From JAAUTY01 sp964397305 (GTDB lineage Bacteria; Cyanobacteriota; Cyanobacteriia; Cyanobacteriales; Spirulinaceae), in contig CAYNIP010000005.1 of NCBI GenBank assembly GCA_964397305.1, forward strand, positions 62,001 through 126,000: a stretch of DNA of 64,000 nt, written 5' to 3'. Of this stretch, positions 34,038 to 42,992 are shown piece after piece. Below the pieces are notes generated by a model. It worked only from the letters and a program-made list of their open reading frames with translations, had not been told where the DNA came from and searched no databases. The translations under genes were made by a program, and so were the position numbers. How positions within the stretch are numbered: the stretch's first letter is position 1; the number at the start of each line of letters is the position of its first letter.

Positions 34038-34172
34038 TTGCCAGCTCCGCCAAAACCCTTTCACGAATCCTCCAAAACGATCTCAAAATCCCGCTCCCTT
34101 TGGGAGCGGGATTTTGGGAGAGGGCCCATCTCCAAGGGTGAGAGCACATCTTAAGCGATGGCTGAACAAGCG
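34038..34172. repeat. Family 3 hairpin repeat, second copy
   Basis: It shares the block order of the copy at 17473-17593: CCCTTTCACGAATCC, AAAACGATC, an 18-bp stem (CAAAATCCCGCTCCC / GGGAGCGGGATTTTG), GAGGG and GCTGAACAAGC. Its right edge runs into a TATGAT (34174-34179), a likely -10 for the small gene at 34215, so the repeat may supply part of that promoter and the terminator of the transglutaminase-like gene. Confidence 0.6.
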
Positions 34173-34214
34173 GTATGATCAGAGGCAATCCTAACGATCA
34201 AGGACTGAACGACC

Positions 34215-34424
34215 GTGGCCCAAGCCTCCCCCACACCCCCTGCCCTAGAGCTGGCCCTCGGTCTGGCGACGCTGCCCCTGCTGCTGGGAATCGCGACCCT
34301 CGCCCTCGTCAGCCGCCGCGCCCAGGAACTAGGGGAGGTCAGCGAAGAAGTGTTTCGGGGCGATCGCCTCCCGGTCCTCCCGGTTCCTGAACCCGCCCCC
34401 AGCGACCCGCCCGCCGGTTCCTAG
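34215..34424 (+). CDS. Small single-pass membrane protein
   Basis: A 69-residue protein starting with GTG. One hydrophobic segment (ALELALGLATLPLLLGIATL) is followed by SRRAQELGEVSEEVFRGDRL and a Pro-rich tail. I recall similar small conserved hypotheticals in cyanobacteria, but no function is known. A TATGAT -10-like site lies about 35 bp upstream. It ends 27 bp before the helicase gene, so the two may share a transcript. Confidence 0.6.
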   Translation: MAQASPTPPALELALGLATLPLLLGIATLALVSRRAQELGEVSEEVFRGDRLPVLPVPEPAPSDPPAGS

Positions 34425-34451
34425 AATGCGGGCAACCGCCCTCCCTGCCCC

Positions 34452-36629
34452 ATGGACCTGTTCCATCGCCTCGCCCCCGCCCTCCAGGACTACATCTACA
34501 CCCAGGGCTGGACGGAGCTACGTCCGGCCCAAGTGGCGGCCTGCCAGGTCATTTTCGATACCGACGCACATCTGTTGCTAGCGGCCGGGACAGCGGCGGG
34601 CAAGACCGAGGCCGCCTTCCTACCCCTGCTCAGTGTCCTGCATCAGCGCCCCAGTCGCTCCGTGGGGGCCCTCTACATCAGCCCCCTAAAGGCCCTGATC
34701 GATGACCAATTTGCCCGACTCCGGGACCTGCTGCGCCAGAGCGATCTGCCCGTGGTGGCCTGGCACGGCGACAGCGCCGCCAGTGGCAAGCAGCGGCTGC
34801 TGGCGGCTCCGGACGGGATTTTGCAAACTACACCGGAGTCCTTGGAGAGCTTGTTGTTGAATCGGGCTCATCGCTTGCCAGCCCTGTTTGGGGATCTGCA
34901 ATTCGTCGTGATTGATGAGCTGCACGCCCTGATGGACTCGCCCCGGGGCCAACAGTTGCAGTGCCAACTAGTACGGCTGGCCCGCGCGGCCGGTTGTCGG
35001 CCGCGCCGGATTGGTCTGTCAGCGACGGTGGGCGATCGCCAACTGGCCAGCGACTGGCTCGCTGCTGGTACAGAGCGCCACACCCTGGCCCCGGAGATCC
35101 CAGCCCCGCCTCGGCCGGTGCGCTTGGGGATCGCCCACTTTCAGCGGGATAGCGAGGACTATCACCGCTACCTCTTCCAGCAAACCCGCGGCCGCAAGAG
35201 CTTGATCTTCACCAACAATCGGGCGGAAGCAGAAGCGGTTATCGCCAATCTGCGCCACTGGGCCCAGGCGGCGGGAGAGCCGGATTATTACCACGTCCAT
35301 CATGGTAGCGTCGCGGCCGAGCTGCGATCGCAAGCCGAGCAGGCCATGCAGAGCGAGGCCCTAGCCGTCACCGCCGCCACCCTCACCCTAGAGATGGGCA
35401 TTGACCTAGGCCGCCTAGAGCGGGTCATCCAGATCGACGCCCCCACCTCCGTCGCCAGTTGGCTACAGAGGCTGGGCCGCACCGGCCGCCGGGGCCACCC
35501 AGCCGAAATGCGCTTTGCCTGCACCGAGCCAGCGTTGCTGGGGGAGGAGCCCTTGCCCGCGCACTTACCCTGGCAACTATTGCAGGCGATCGCCGCTGTG
35601 CAGCTCTACCTCGAAGACCACTGGGTGGAACCTTCTCCCCAGCCCCGCTACCCCTTCAGCCTACTCTACCAGCAGACCCTGAGTATTCTGGCGGCCCAAG
35701 GCGAGCAGACCCCCGCCGACCTCGCCCGGGCCGTCCTCACCCTACCCTGCTTTGCCGCCATCACTCCCGAGGACTTCCGGCAACTACTGCACCACTGGCT
35801 AGCCCTCGACCACCTCCAGCAAACCGAGCGCGGCGCGCTGATGCTGGGCCTAGCGGGGGAGCAGATTGTCCGTCACTACAGCTTCTATGCCGTCTTTGCC
35901 GACCGGACCGATTACGCCGTCTGGTACAGCGGCCAGGAACTGGGCCGCATTGTGATTCCCCCGACCCTAGGCTTGCAGTTTGCCCTAGCCGGTCGCTACT
36001 GGCGGGTGACGGAGGTGGATCGCCCTCGCCAGCGGGTATTTGTGCAGCCGGCCGCCGATTCGGGCCAAATTGCCTGGCGCAGCAGTGGTAGCACGCTGAT
36101 CCACAACCGCATCCTGGCGCGGATGCGGCAGGTGTTGCAGGAAGAGACGGTCTACCCCTACCTCACCGAGACGGCCCAGCAACGCTTGCAGGCCGCGCGG
36201 CACTTAGCCCAGCGCGAGTCGTTGGCCAGCGAGCCCCTGTTGGCTCTGGAGCAACCCCAGACCTATGCGCTGTTGCCCTGGCTGGGGACACCAGCTTTCA
36301 CCACCCTCGCCCAAATGCTGGCTACCTGGGGCAAGGAGTTCCTCGGCATCCGCAGGGTGCGGGCGGTGGCCCCCTACTACCTCATCCTCCGGACGACGAA
36401 GCGAACCGATGGCGAGGCTTTGCGGGCCGGGTTAGTGGAGCTGGGCCAGCGGGAGCTGACTACGGCGGATCTGGTCGCGGCCCTGGAGGTGCCCCGGCTG
36501 GAGAAGTACGACGAGTTCATCCCAGAATCCTTGCTACGGCGGGCCTATGGGAGCGATCGCCTAGAGCTAGCAACGGTTTTGGCCGTCCTGGCCCAGGGGG
36601 GAAGGGTGGCCTCGGGGCCAGCCCTCTGA
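34452..36629 (+). CDS. Lhr-like superfamily 2 DEAD/DEAH-box helicase
   Basis: A 725-residue helicase. Motif I is LLLAAGTAAGKTEAAFLPLL, Ia ALYISPLKALIDDQFARL, II VVIDELHAL (DELH), III RRIGLSATVGD, IV SLIFTNNRAEAEAV, V LEMGIDLGRLERVIQIDAP and VI WLQRLGRTGRRGHPAEMRF. This matches the Lhr family of ATP-dependent DNA/RNA helicases. The C-terminal 350 residues include a winged-helix-like region and an Lhr-core-like domain, but are shorter than in full-length bacterial Lhr. Its cellular role is unknown; Lhr proteins are linked to DNA repair. Confidence 0.83.
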   Translation: MDLFHRLAPALQDYIYTQGWTELRPAQVAACQVIFDTDAHLLLAAGTAAGKTEAAFLPLLSVLHQRPSRSVGALYISPLKALIDDQFARLRDLLRQSDLPVVAWHGDSAASGKQRLLAAPDGILQTTPESLESLLLNRAHRLPALFGDLQFVVIDELHALMDSPRGQQLQCQLVRLARAAGCRPRRIGLSATVGDRQLASDWLAAGTERHTLAPEIPAPPRPVRLGIAHFQRDSEDYHRYLFQQTRGRKSLIFTNNRAEAEAVIANLRHWAQAAGEPDYYHVHHGSVAAELRSQAEQAMQSEALAVTAATLTLEMGIDLGRLERVIQIDAPTSVASWLQRLGRTGRRGHPAEMRFACTEPALLGEEPLPAHLPWQLLQAIAAVQLYLEDHWVEPSPQPRYPFSLLYQQTLSILAAQGEQTPADLARAVLTLPCFAAITPEDFRQLLHHWLALDHLQQTERGALMLGLAGEQIVRHYSFYAVFADRTDYAVWYSGQELGRIVIPPTLGLQFALAGRYWRVTEVDRPRQRVFVQPAADSGQIAWRSSGSTLIHNRILARMRQVLQEETVYPYLTETAQQRLQAARHLAQRESLASEPLLALEQPQTYALLPWLGTPAFTTLAQMLATWGKEFLGIRRVRAVAPYYLILRTTKRTDGEALRAGLVELGQRELTTADLVAALEVPRLEKYDEFIPESLLRRAYGSDRLELATVLAVLAQGGRVASGPAL

Positions 36630-36659
36630 AGGCTTGGGCCGCAAAATTTTGTTACATAC

Positions 36660-36694
36660 TTGACAAAATTCCGAAAAACCGTAACGATAGATAC
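36660..36694 (+). promoter_or_regulatory. Promoter with NtcA box over the -10 region
   Basis: A consensus -35 (TTGACA, 36660-36665) is followed 16-17 bp later by a TAACGAT-type -10. A perfect NtcA palindrome, GTA-acgataga-TAC, occupies 36681-36694, on top of the -10 and start region. NtcA sites centred there repress, as is known for glutamine synthetase inactivating-factor genes, while activating sites lie near -41. The first glutamine riboswitch starts 14 bp later. I infer repression under nitrogen limitation; binding is not shown by sequence alone. Confidence 0.65.
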
Positions 36695-36707
36695 AGAACA
36701 AAGAAAT

Positions 36708-36771
36708 CGTTCATCCCCTCCTCTGAACTGGAAGCGGGACGGAAGTAGGGAAACCCTCCCGAAGGAACGCG
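36708..36771 (+). promoter_or_regulatory. Glutamine riboswitch (glnA RNA motif), first copy
   Basis: The stretch holds the order characteristic of the cyanobacterial L-glutamine aptamer: CGTTCATCC, a variable P2 arm, GGGACGGAAGTAGGG, a small P3 loop closed by TCCC, then CGAAGGAACGCG. P1 pairs CGTTC (36708-36712) with GAACG (36765-36769); P3 pairs GGGA with TCCC. CGCCTC (36770-36775), immediately after P1, can pair with GAGGCG (36805-36810) in the ribosome-binding region of the next gene, giving a possible translational switch. The motif call rests on the match to the known consensus; the switching mechanism is inference. Confidence 0.85.
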
Positions 36772-36814
36772 CCTCACAGATTTGCAAACTCTAGATTTGC
36801 CGAGGAGGCGAACC

Positions 36815-36988
36815 ATGAAACTCTCTTATCGCGGTCACAGCTACGAAGCCAGCACCAACACGATTGCCGGTAACGTCGAAGTGCAAGCCCAATACCGGGG
36901 CGTGAAGACCACCCTCCAGGATGCCCGCGTGCCGGTGCAACACCACAGCCGGCTCACCTATCGCGGTGTTCGCTACACCGGCGGTTAG
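36815..36988 (+). CDS. DUF4278 small protein, copy 1
   Basis: A 57-residue basic protein, beginning MKLSYRGHSYEASTNTIAGN and ending HSRLTYRGVRYTGG. Two similar arms (LSYRGHSY and LTYRGVRY) frame a central VEVQAQYRGVKTTL. This is the DUF4278 family of cyanobacterial small proteins. The ATG is preceded by GAGGAGG with 7 bases spacing. An upstream in-frame TTG at 36782 would add 11 residues but falls inside the riboswitch leader. It is under a glutamine riboswitch and an NtcA box, so a role in nitrogen or carbon balance is inferred. Confidence 0.85.
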   Translation: MKLSYRGHSYEASTNTIAGNVEVQAQYRGVKTTLQDARVPVQHHSRLTYRGVRYTGG

Positions 36989-37004
36989 GCTCTCATTTGC
37001 TCCC

Positions 37005-37068
37005 CGTTCATCCCCTTCTCAAGCTAGGAAGCGGGACGGAAGTAGGGAAATACTCCCGAAGGAACGCG
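37005..37068 (+). promoter_or_regulatory. Glutamine riboswitch (glnA RNA motif), second copy
   Basis: The same aptamer lies 297 bp after the first: CGTTCATCC, GGGACGGAAGTAGGG, then TCCCGAAGGAACGCG. P1 is CGTTC (37005-37009) with GAACG (37062-37066). The P2 arm (CCTTCTCAAGCTAGGAA) and the P3 loop (AATAC instead of AACCC) differ from copy 1 while the GGGA/TCCC stem and conserved core are kept, which argues that both remain functional. It starts 16 bp after the first DUF4278 stop, and no separate promoter is evident. Confidence 0.85.
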
Positions 37069-37111
37069 CCTCACAGATTTGCAAACTCTAGATTTGCCGA
37101 GGAGGCGAACC

Positions 37112-37285
37112 ATGAAACTCTCTTATCGCGGTCACAGCTACGAAGCCAACACCAACACGGTTGCCGGTAACGTCGAAGTGCAAGCCCAATACCGGGGCGT
37201 GAAGACCACTCTCAAGGATGCCCGCGTGCCGGTGCAACATCACAGCCGGCTCACCTATCGCGGTGTTCGCTACATCGGCGGTTAG
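37112..37285 (+). CDS. DUF4278 small protein, copy 2
   Basis: The 57-residue product differs from copy 1 at only four positions (Ser/Asn, Ile/Val, Gln/Lys, Thr/Ile). Its leader and ribosome site are nearly identical as well. It shares the inferred promoter at 36660 and ends before an intrinsic terminator at 37362. Near-identity implies recent duplication or gene conversion. Its role is inferred as for copy 1. Confidence 0.85.
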   Translation: MKLSYRGHSYEANTNTVAGNVEVQAQYRGVKTTLKDARVPVQHHSRLTYRGVRYIGG

Positions 37286-37361
37286 GCCCAAGGATTCTGA
37301 GGCCTAGTTGAGCAGGGGAACGACTAGGCTGAAATGATCCATTCCCCTGTCGCATGAGTTA

Positions 37362-37385
37362 GGGCGCGCGAGTCGCGTCCTTTTT
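37362..37385 (+). terminator. Intrinsic terminator of the DUF4278 unit
   Basis: A 7-bp stem (GGGCGCG / CGCGTCC, with one G-T pair), loop cgagt, is followed by TTTTT. It lies 77 bp after the second DUF4278 stop. The rest of 37286-37635 shows no gene; small open frames there lack ribosome sites. Confidence 0.7.
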
Positions 37386-37635
37386 GCTGTTGGGGAGTCA
37401 GCAGTTGTTGAGTTTCCACGGCCATTACGGTTCCCAAGGCGGGAGCGGAACTTGGGGAGTACTTCAGTCGTAAAAACCGACGCGACAGAAAACCTGATTA
37501 TTGGAAGGGTTCAGCCAAGCATCATGACCAAATTTGGGCACTACCGAACTTGTTATGCGGATCGCCCTCGTTGGTCGATCCGTTCTCTGGGGGAGCGTTG
37601 AAGCTGCGGACCGGCCAAGCCGGAGCCCGAGCTGA

Positions 37636-38997
37636 TTAGCGGCGACTGGGGGATGCTTGGCTTCCTGGGTGGATCTGGGACCGCTGCTGGGCTGCCTGGC
37701 AGAAGAGATCGAGGTATTGACGGTGCCCTCCGGGCAACACCACATCTAGCACGAGGGGGTCCTCCGTGTCTCGGGGATCGCCCGGACCGGCGATCGCCCG
37801 TTGCTCCCCCTCCACCTCAGCCACCGTGATCGGTCGCCGATTTTTCACTTCGCCGCCGCTACTGTCGATGTAGACCACGAGGTTGCCGCGCTGAAAATGG
37901 CGATCTAGGGCCTGGATCAGTTCGAGGAAGTTGCGATCGCTCCCCCCCCGCCGCGCTTCCCAGCCCGTCGCCGTGGCTACCACTTGGCTCGTCACTGTAT
38001 CGCCAACACCGACCAAGAGTGGCATCGGGGCTGGATCAAACTGGGCGATCGCCAGGTCCAGCAACTCCGACAGTTGCCGGGGCGCGTCCCGCACACTAAA
38101 CCCCTCCCCCAGGGGGTAGACCCCGGTGCGGCGACCGTAGTAGCGATTGAGCAAGGCGAGCACACCAGCTTCCTTCAGGGCTCCCCGCAGCATGAACTGA
38201 AAATCCGTGGTCCCCGCATCGCCAGCCTGGGCCGGCTTCAGCCGCTCCTGGCCCTGAGCATCCCGACCCCAGTTGGGGGCATAGTGAACGAAGAAAGAAT
38301 CTCCCAACCCCTGGGCCGCCGCTTCCTGGAGCAGGGTCAACAGGAGGTCTTGGACAACTTGCTGGAGTGCTTGGTAGGTCTCGAGGCGGTCGTCCCGCCG
38401 GGGGGCGGCGCGATCGCGCCGCCTTTCCTCAGGAGCATCCCCCCAGTAGGCATAGAAGCTGTTCAAGTTCACACTGGGCGACGCCTGATTATCCAGCACA
38501 CTCGCAGCAATCAAGTCGGCCACGGCGGCGGCGGGGAGCGCGTCTGCCTGCTGGTCACAGAACTGGGCTAGGGTTGTCTGCATCCGGGCCGGCACGGCCG
38601 CGAGAAAGGCTAACTCTGCTGCCAGCACTCCGGGGTGGGATAGTCGGCCGTCCCGGTCTTGCCACTGCACACCGCCGGCGGCCAGGCCCGGCAGATAGCC
38701 CACACTGGTTGGGTTTATCCCGGCTGCCGCCACGGCCCGCTCGATGATGCCATTGATTCCCCGCCGGCCTCCGTGCTCGCCGTTGGTCAAGACATAAAAG
38801 TGATCGTCAAAGGCTTGGGTCGCCCGCACATAGTCCAAGTCGATCTGGCGCGTGAGGGGATCGTTGACCAGGCCCATGCAGACCCCATCGAGATCCTGAA
38901 TGATCAGCAGATTTTCCGTCGTGGCGAGGATGTGAGCGAGGCGTTCGGTCTTGAGGGACAGCGGCGGTTCCTGAAGTAGGGGATGCAGGGAAGTCAT
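37636..38997 (-). CDS. stpA: Glucosylglycerol-3-phosphate phosphatase (StpA)
   Basis: The enzyme dephosphorylates glucosylglycerol phosphate, the last step in making the salt-stress osmolyte glucosylglycerol. The HAD-like active site is LLIIQDLDGVCMGLVNDPLT near residue 35, a stretch I associate with StpA. AFDDHFYVLTNGEHGGRRGI and GGSDRNFLELIQALDRHF are further family-like regions. It is 453 residues, slightly longer than the Synechocystis protein. The ATG at 38997 is used; the 36-codon upstream extension looks non-coding. It diverges from the MBL gene with 106 bp between. Confidence 0.82.
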   Translation of the reverse strand: MTSLHPLLQEPPLSLKTERLAHILATTENLLIIQDLDGVCMGLVNDPLTRQIDLDYVRATQAFDDHFYVLTNGEHGGRRGINGIIERAVAAAGINPTSVGYLPGLAAGGVQWQDRDGRLSHPGVLAAELAFLAAVPARMQTTLAQFCDQQADALPAAAVADLIAASVLDNQASPSVNLNSFYAYWGDAPEERRRDRAAPRRDDRLETYQALQQVVQDLLLTLLQEAAAQGLGDSFFVHYAPNWGRDAQGQERLKPAQAGDAGTTDFQFMLRGALKEAGVLALLNRYYGRRTGVYPLGEGFSVRDAPRQLSELLDLAIAQFDPAPMPLLVGVGDTVTSQVVATATGWEARRGGSDRNFLELIQALDRHFQRGNLVVYIDSSGGEVKNRRPITVAEVEGEQRAIAGPGDPRDTEDPLVLDVVLPGGHRQYLDLFCQAAQQRSQIHPGSQASPSRR

Positions 38998-39103
38998 AGC
39001 TCCTAGCGGGCAACGTCCTCCCAACTCTAGCAGTCGGGCTCCACCAACCCAAGGGAGCGATCGCGTCACAATGGAAAGGAACTGTCCATTGGTGTCCCCC
39101 GCC

Positions 39104-39868
39104 ATGCAACTGACCTACCTCGACAGCAATACTTGGCTGATCGACCTGGCCGCGACTCGCCTGCTCATCGATCCCTGGTTTGTCGGCCCCCTCGTGTTTG
39201 GCAACTTACCCTGGCTGTTTCAGGGCCAGCGGCGATCGCCCCGTCCCCTGCCCGTAGGCGTCGGGCTGATCCTCCTGTCCCAGGGCCTGGAAGATCATAC
39301 CCATCCCCCCACCCTACGGGCTCTAGACCCCACGATTCCAGTCATCGCCTCCCCCAGCGCCGCCCAAGTCGCCCAGGGTCTCGGCTTTCAGCACGTCACC
39401 GCCCTCGCCCACGGCCAGGAACACCACCAGGGCTCCCTGAGCATTCGCGCTGTGCCAGGAGCGCCCCTGGGCCCCTTCACGACGGAAAACGGCTACATCC
39501 TACGAGAGGCCACCTCAGGCCTGAGCTTGTACTACGAACCCCACGGCTTTCCTGCCGCTGAATTGCAGGCGGCGGCCCCGGTGACGGTGGCGATCACGCC
39601 CATCGTGAGCTTAAAGCTGCCCCTCGGAGTGTCGATTATCAACGGTCGGGAGACCGCAGCCCAAGTGGCGGCCTGGCTGCGTCCTCAGGTGCTCTTGCCC
39701 ACGGCGGCCGGTGGCGAGGTTGACTTCCGTGGCCTGCTGACCTCCCTGTTGCAGGTTGAGGGCAGCGCCGACGAATTGCGGCGCACCCTAGCGGCGCGCC
39801 ACCTGACGACGCAGGTGGTTGAACCCGTGCCCGGGGAGCCCCTAGCGCTGTCCCCCCTGTTGGCGTGA
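39104..39868 (+). CDS. MBL-fold protein with degenerate metal motif
   Basis: The 254-residue product has the start of a UlaG-like metallo-beta-lactamase fold (MQLTYLDSNTWLIDLAATRL, LIDPWFVGPLVFG). Where active members have H-x-H-x-D-H, it reads LLSQGLEDHTHPPTL: the first two histidines are replaced, and only EDH remains. The fold call is from layout; hydrolase activity is doubtful unless other residues bind metal. ATG 39104 is preferred, with ATG 39071 as an alternative. Its end overlaps the cobM end by 27 bp, tail to tail. Confidence 0.72.
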   Translation: MQLTYLDSNTWLIDLAATRLLIDPWFVGPLVFGNLPWLFQGQRRSPRPLPVGVGLILLSQGLEDHTHPPTLRALDPTIPVIASPSAAQVAQGLGFQHVTALAHGQEHHQGSLSIRAVPGAPLGPFTTENGYILREATSGLSLYYEPHGFPAAELQAAAPVTVAITPIVSLKLPLGVSIINGRETAAQVAAWLRPQVLLPTAAGGEVDFRGLLTSLLQVEGSADELRRTLAARHLTTQVVEPVPGEPLALSPLLA

Positions 39869-40684
39869 GGGCGAATCATCCGGGCGATCGCCCGGATCAT
39901 CCGCGCGAATATTGTGCGGCCGGAAGGCGTGATGGTGCTGGGGGTGGTAGAGGTGCGATCGCGCCCCTGGATCGGCCGCCGTCAGGGCGGGGCTGATGAT
40001 GTAGAGGGTTGTGCGGGTGAGACCCGCTGCCCGAGACTCAGCGGCCATCGAGGCCAAGGCCGTGAGCCAGAGTTGCTCCTCCGGCCAGCCGAGCCGAAAC
40101 GCGATCGCGACCGGCGTATCCGGTGGGTAATGGTGCAGTAGGGTTTGCTGCACGACTTCCACCTGACTGGCGGCTAAGTAGAGGCAGAGACTGGCACAGT
40201 GGGCCGCCAGAGCGGCCAAGTTTTCCCGAGGGGGTAGCGGCGAGGCCGAGCCCCCCGGCCGCGCCAAGATCACGGTTTGCACCTGCTCCGGAACCGTCAG
40301 CTCAACCCCCAGTTGAGCAGCCGCGGCCTGAAAGGCGCTGATGCCCGGGGCAACCTGGCAGGGAACCCCCGCCGCGCGCAGGCGTTGGAGTTGCTCGTGG
40401 AGCGCACTGTAGAGACTGAGATCCCCCGATTGCAGCCGCACGACTGCTTCCCCGGCTTGCACCCGCGCGATGAGGAGGGGAATCAGCTCTTCCAGGGTCA
40501 AGCCGCTCGTGGGGATGTGGGTGGCCGCCGGATTTGCCAGGGCCAGGATCGCGGGCGGGATGAGGGAGTCAGCGTAGGCGATCGCGTCGGCCCCTTGCAG
40601 CCAGCGCTGCACCTTGAGGGTCAGCAACTCGGGGTCGCCCGGACCAGCCCCGGCAAAGTAGACGGCGGGCTCAAGGGCAGACAT
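39842..40684 (-). CDS. cobM: Precorrin-4 C11-methyltransferase
   Basis: This SAM-dependent enzyme methylates C-11 in corrin ring synthesis for cobalamin. The N-terminal AVYFAGAGPGDPELLTLKVQ is the SAM-binding motif, with VRLQSGDLSLYSALHEQLQR and VAPGISAFQAAAAQLG following; PVAIAFRLGWPEEQ is typical of CobM/CbiF. It is 280 residues, with an extra His- and Asp-rich tail of about 25 residues, part of which overlaps the MBL gene. cobT at the right end of the window also belongs to cobalamin synthesis but is far away. Confidence 0.9.
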   Translation of the reverse strand: MSALEPAVYFAGAGPGDPELLTLKVQRWLQGADAIAYADSLIPPAILALANPAATHIPTSGLTLEELIPLLIARVQAGEAVVRLQSGDLSLYSALHEQLQRLRAAGVPCQVAPGISAFQAAAAQLGVELTVPEQVQTVILARPGGSASPLPPRENLAALAAHCASLCLYLAASQVEVVQQTLLHHYPPDTPVAIAFRLGWPEEQLWLTALASMAAESRAAGLTRTTLYIISPALTAADPGARSHLYHPQHHHAFRPHNIRADDPGDRPDDSPSRQQGGQR

Positions 40685-40699
40685 CAGCCTTGGGGCTCT

Positions 40700-40826
40700 C
40701 AGAGCTAGTCAGAAAAAAGTGAAGCCTGGTCGGAGCTCAGTCCGGACAAGCGCAGGCCTGTCAGAAAATTAAGGTGGTAGATGCACCCTGGTTCAGCTCT
40801 AGAGCTTCACGCTCTAGAGCTTTTTC
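40700..40826 (+). ncRNA. Candidate small RNA ending in an intrinsic terminator
   Basis: The plus strand here has nested helices (GCCTG...CAGGC around TCGGA...TCCGGA, about 40717-40757) followed by a strong terminator (40795-40826). No plus-strand gene lies nearby: cobM and groEL both read leftward. Either a small RNA or antisense readthrough from the MBL gene would explain a plus-strand terminator. No clear promoter is visible. Confidence 0.3.
40795..40826 (+). terminator. Intrinsic terminator, plus strand, without an obvious gene
   Basis: A perfect 11-bp stem (AGCTCTAGAGC / GCTCTAGAGCT) with loop ttcac is followed by TTTTCT. On the minus strand no T-run follows, so the direction is plus. 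It stands between the starts and ends of two minus-strand genes. Confidence 0.7.
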
Positions 40827-40871
40827 TCTGGCAGGATTTTAGCACAGGGGACCGTCGGGGGTCCCCTGTAG

Positions 40872-40918
40872 CCCAAGATTGGGAGCGGGACTGCTAGCGT
40901 CCCGGCTCCCAGCTTGGG
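40872..40918 (-). terminator. Hairpin downstream of groEL
   Basis: CCCAAGATTGGGAGCGGGAC pairs imperfectly with GTCCCGGCTCCCAGCTTGGG across a short loop, 16 bp after the groEL stop. It is of the same GC-rich palindrome type as the intergenic repeats. No T-run follows on the minus strand, so termination may need Rho-independent pausing or none may occur. Confidence 0.4.
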
Positions 40919-40933
40919 GAGTAGCGGCTAGGC

Positions 40934-42601
<1,668 letters not shown>

Positions 42602-42639
42602 AAATCCTTGTCAATGCTGTTGGGATCTCTCTTGCAACT

Positions 42640-42666
42640 TTAGCACTCTACCGGCACGAGTGCTAA
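42640..42666 (-). promoter_or_regulatory. CIRCE operator (HrcA site)
   Basis: A perfect TTAGCACTC-N9-GAGTGCTAA inverted repeat stands upstream of groEL. CIRCE is bound by the HrcA repressor, which releases groEL on heat stress. Its position about 39-65 bp ahead of the start codon is typical. Confidence 0.96.
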
Positions 42667-42739
42667 GTTATGGTTGTTTCCAATAATTTTTAGACCCTTC
42701 AGCAGGGCGTGAAGGGAGGGAATCTTGACCCGTTGCCGC

Positions 42740-42840
42740 CCTCACCCTAAGCCCTCACCCTAAATCCCTCTCCCAACTTGGGAGAGGGACCTCCGGCTCC
42801 CCTTCTCCCAATCCTGGGAGAAGGGGCTGGGGGATGAGGG
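42740..42840. repeat. GC-rich palindromic repeat cluster
   Basis: CCCTCACCCTAA is repeated, followed by a CCCTCTCCCAACTTGGGAGA-type palindrome and then CCCTTCTCCCAatcCTGGGAGAAGGG. These are the same cores found inside families 1 and 2, here without recognisable termini. The region separates the divergent groEL and ABC-2 permease genes. TACAAT at 42948-42953 is a probable -10 for the permease gene. Confidence 0.55.
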
Positions 42841-42992
42841 CCGCTGGCAAATTATCTCATTCTTGATTGAAGTTGCTATCAGTGAGCTGTTGCTGGCCCC
42901 CAAGGTCGGCAGCCAGCGCTCCTCGACCCTGGCTAGCCCTGTCCGCTTACAATGGAAGCCTGAGCACGCACAGGCTAAAGGCTTAGGGGATC

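Larger units (their letters stand above)
36708..37285 (+). repeat. Tandem duplication of riboswitch plus DUF4278 gene
   Basis: Two direct copies with a 297-bp period, each holding aptamer, leader and gene. Divergence is concentrated in the P2 arm and the spacer between genes, while the aptamer core, leader and coding sequence are highly alike. Confidence 0.85.

Noticed and set aside
37464..37745. 93-codon minus-strand frame overlapping the stpA 3' end
   Set aside because: It overlaps stpA in another frame and has no supporting features.
40685..40795. Cobalamin riboswitch upstream of cobM
   Set aside because: No GCCACTG-type B12 box or expected helices are visible on the minus strand.
40780..40795. 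Family 2-like terminus (GGGTGCATCT) on the minus strand upstream of cobM
   Set aside because: Only one end is present and no element interior follows, so it may be chance or a small remnant.
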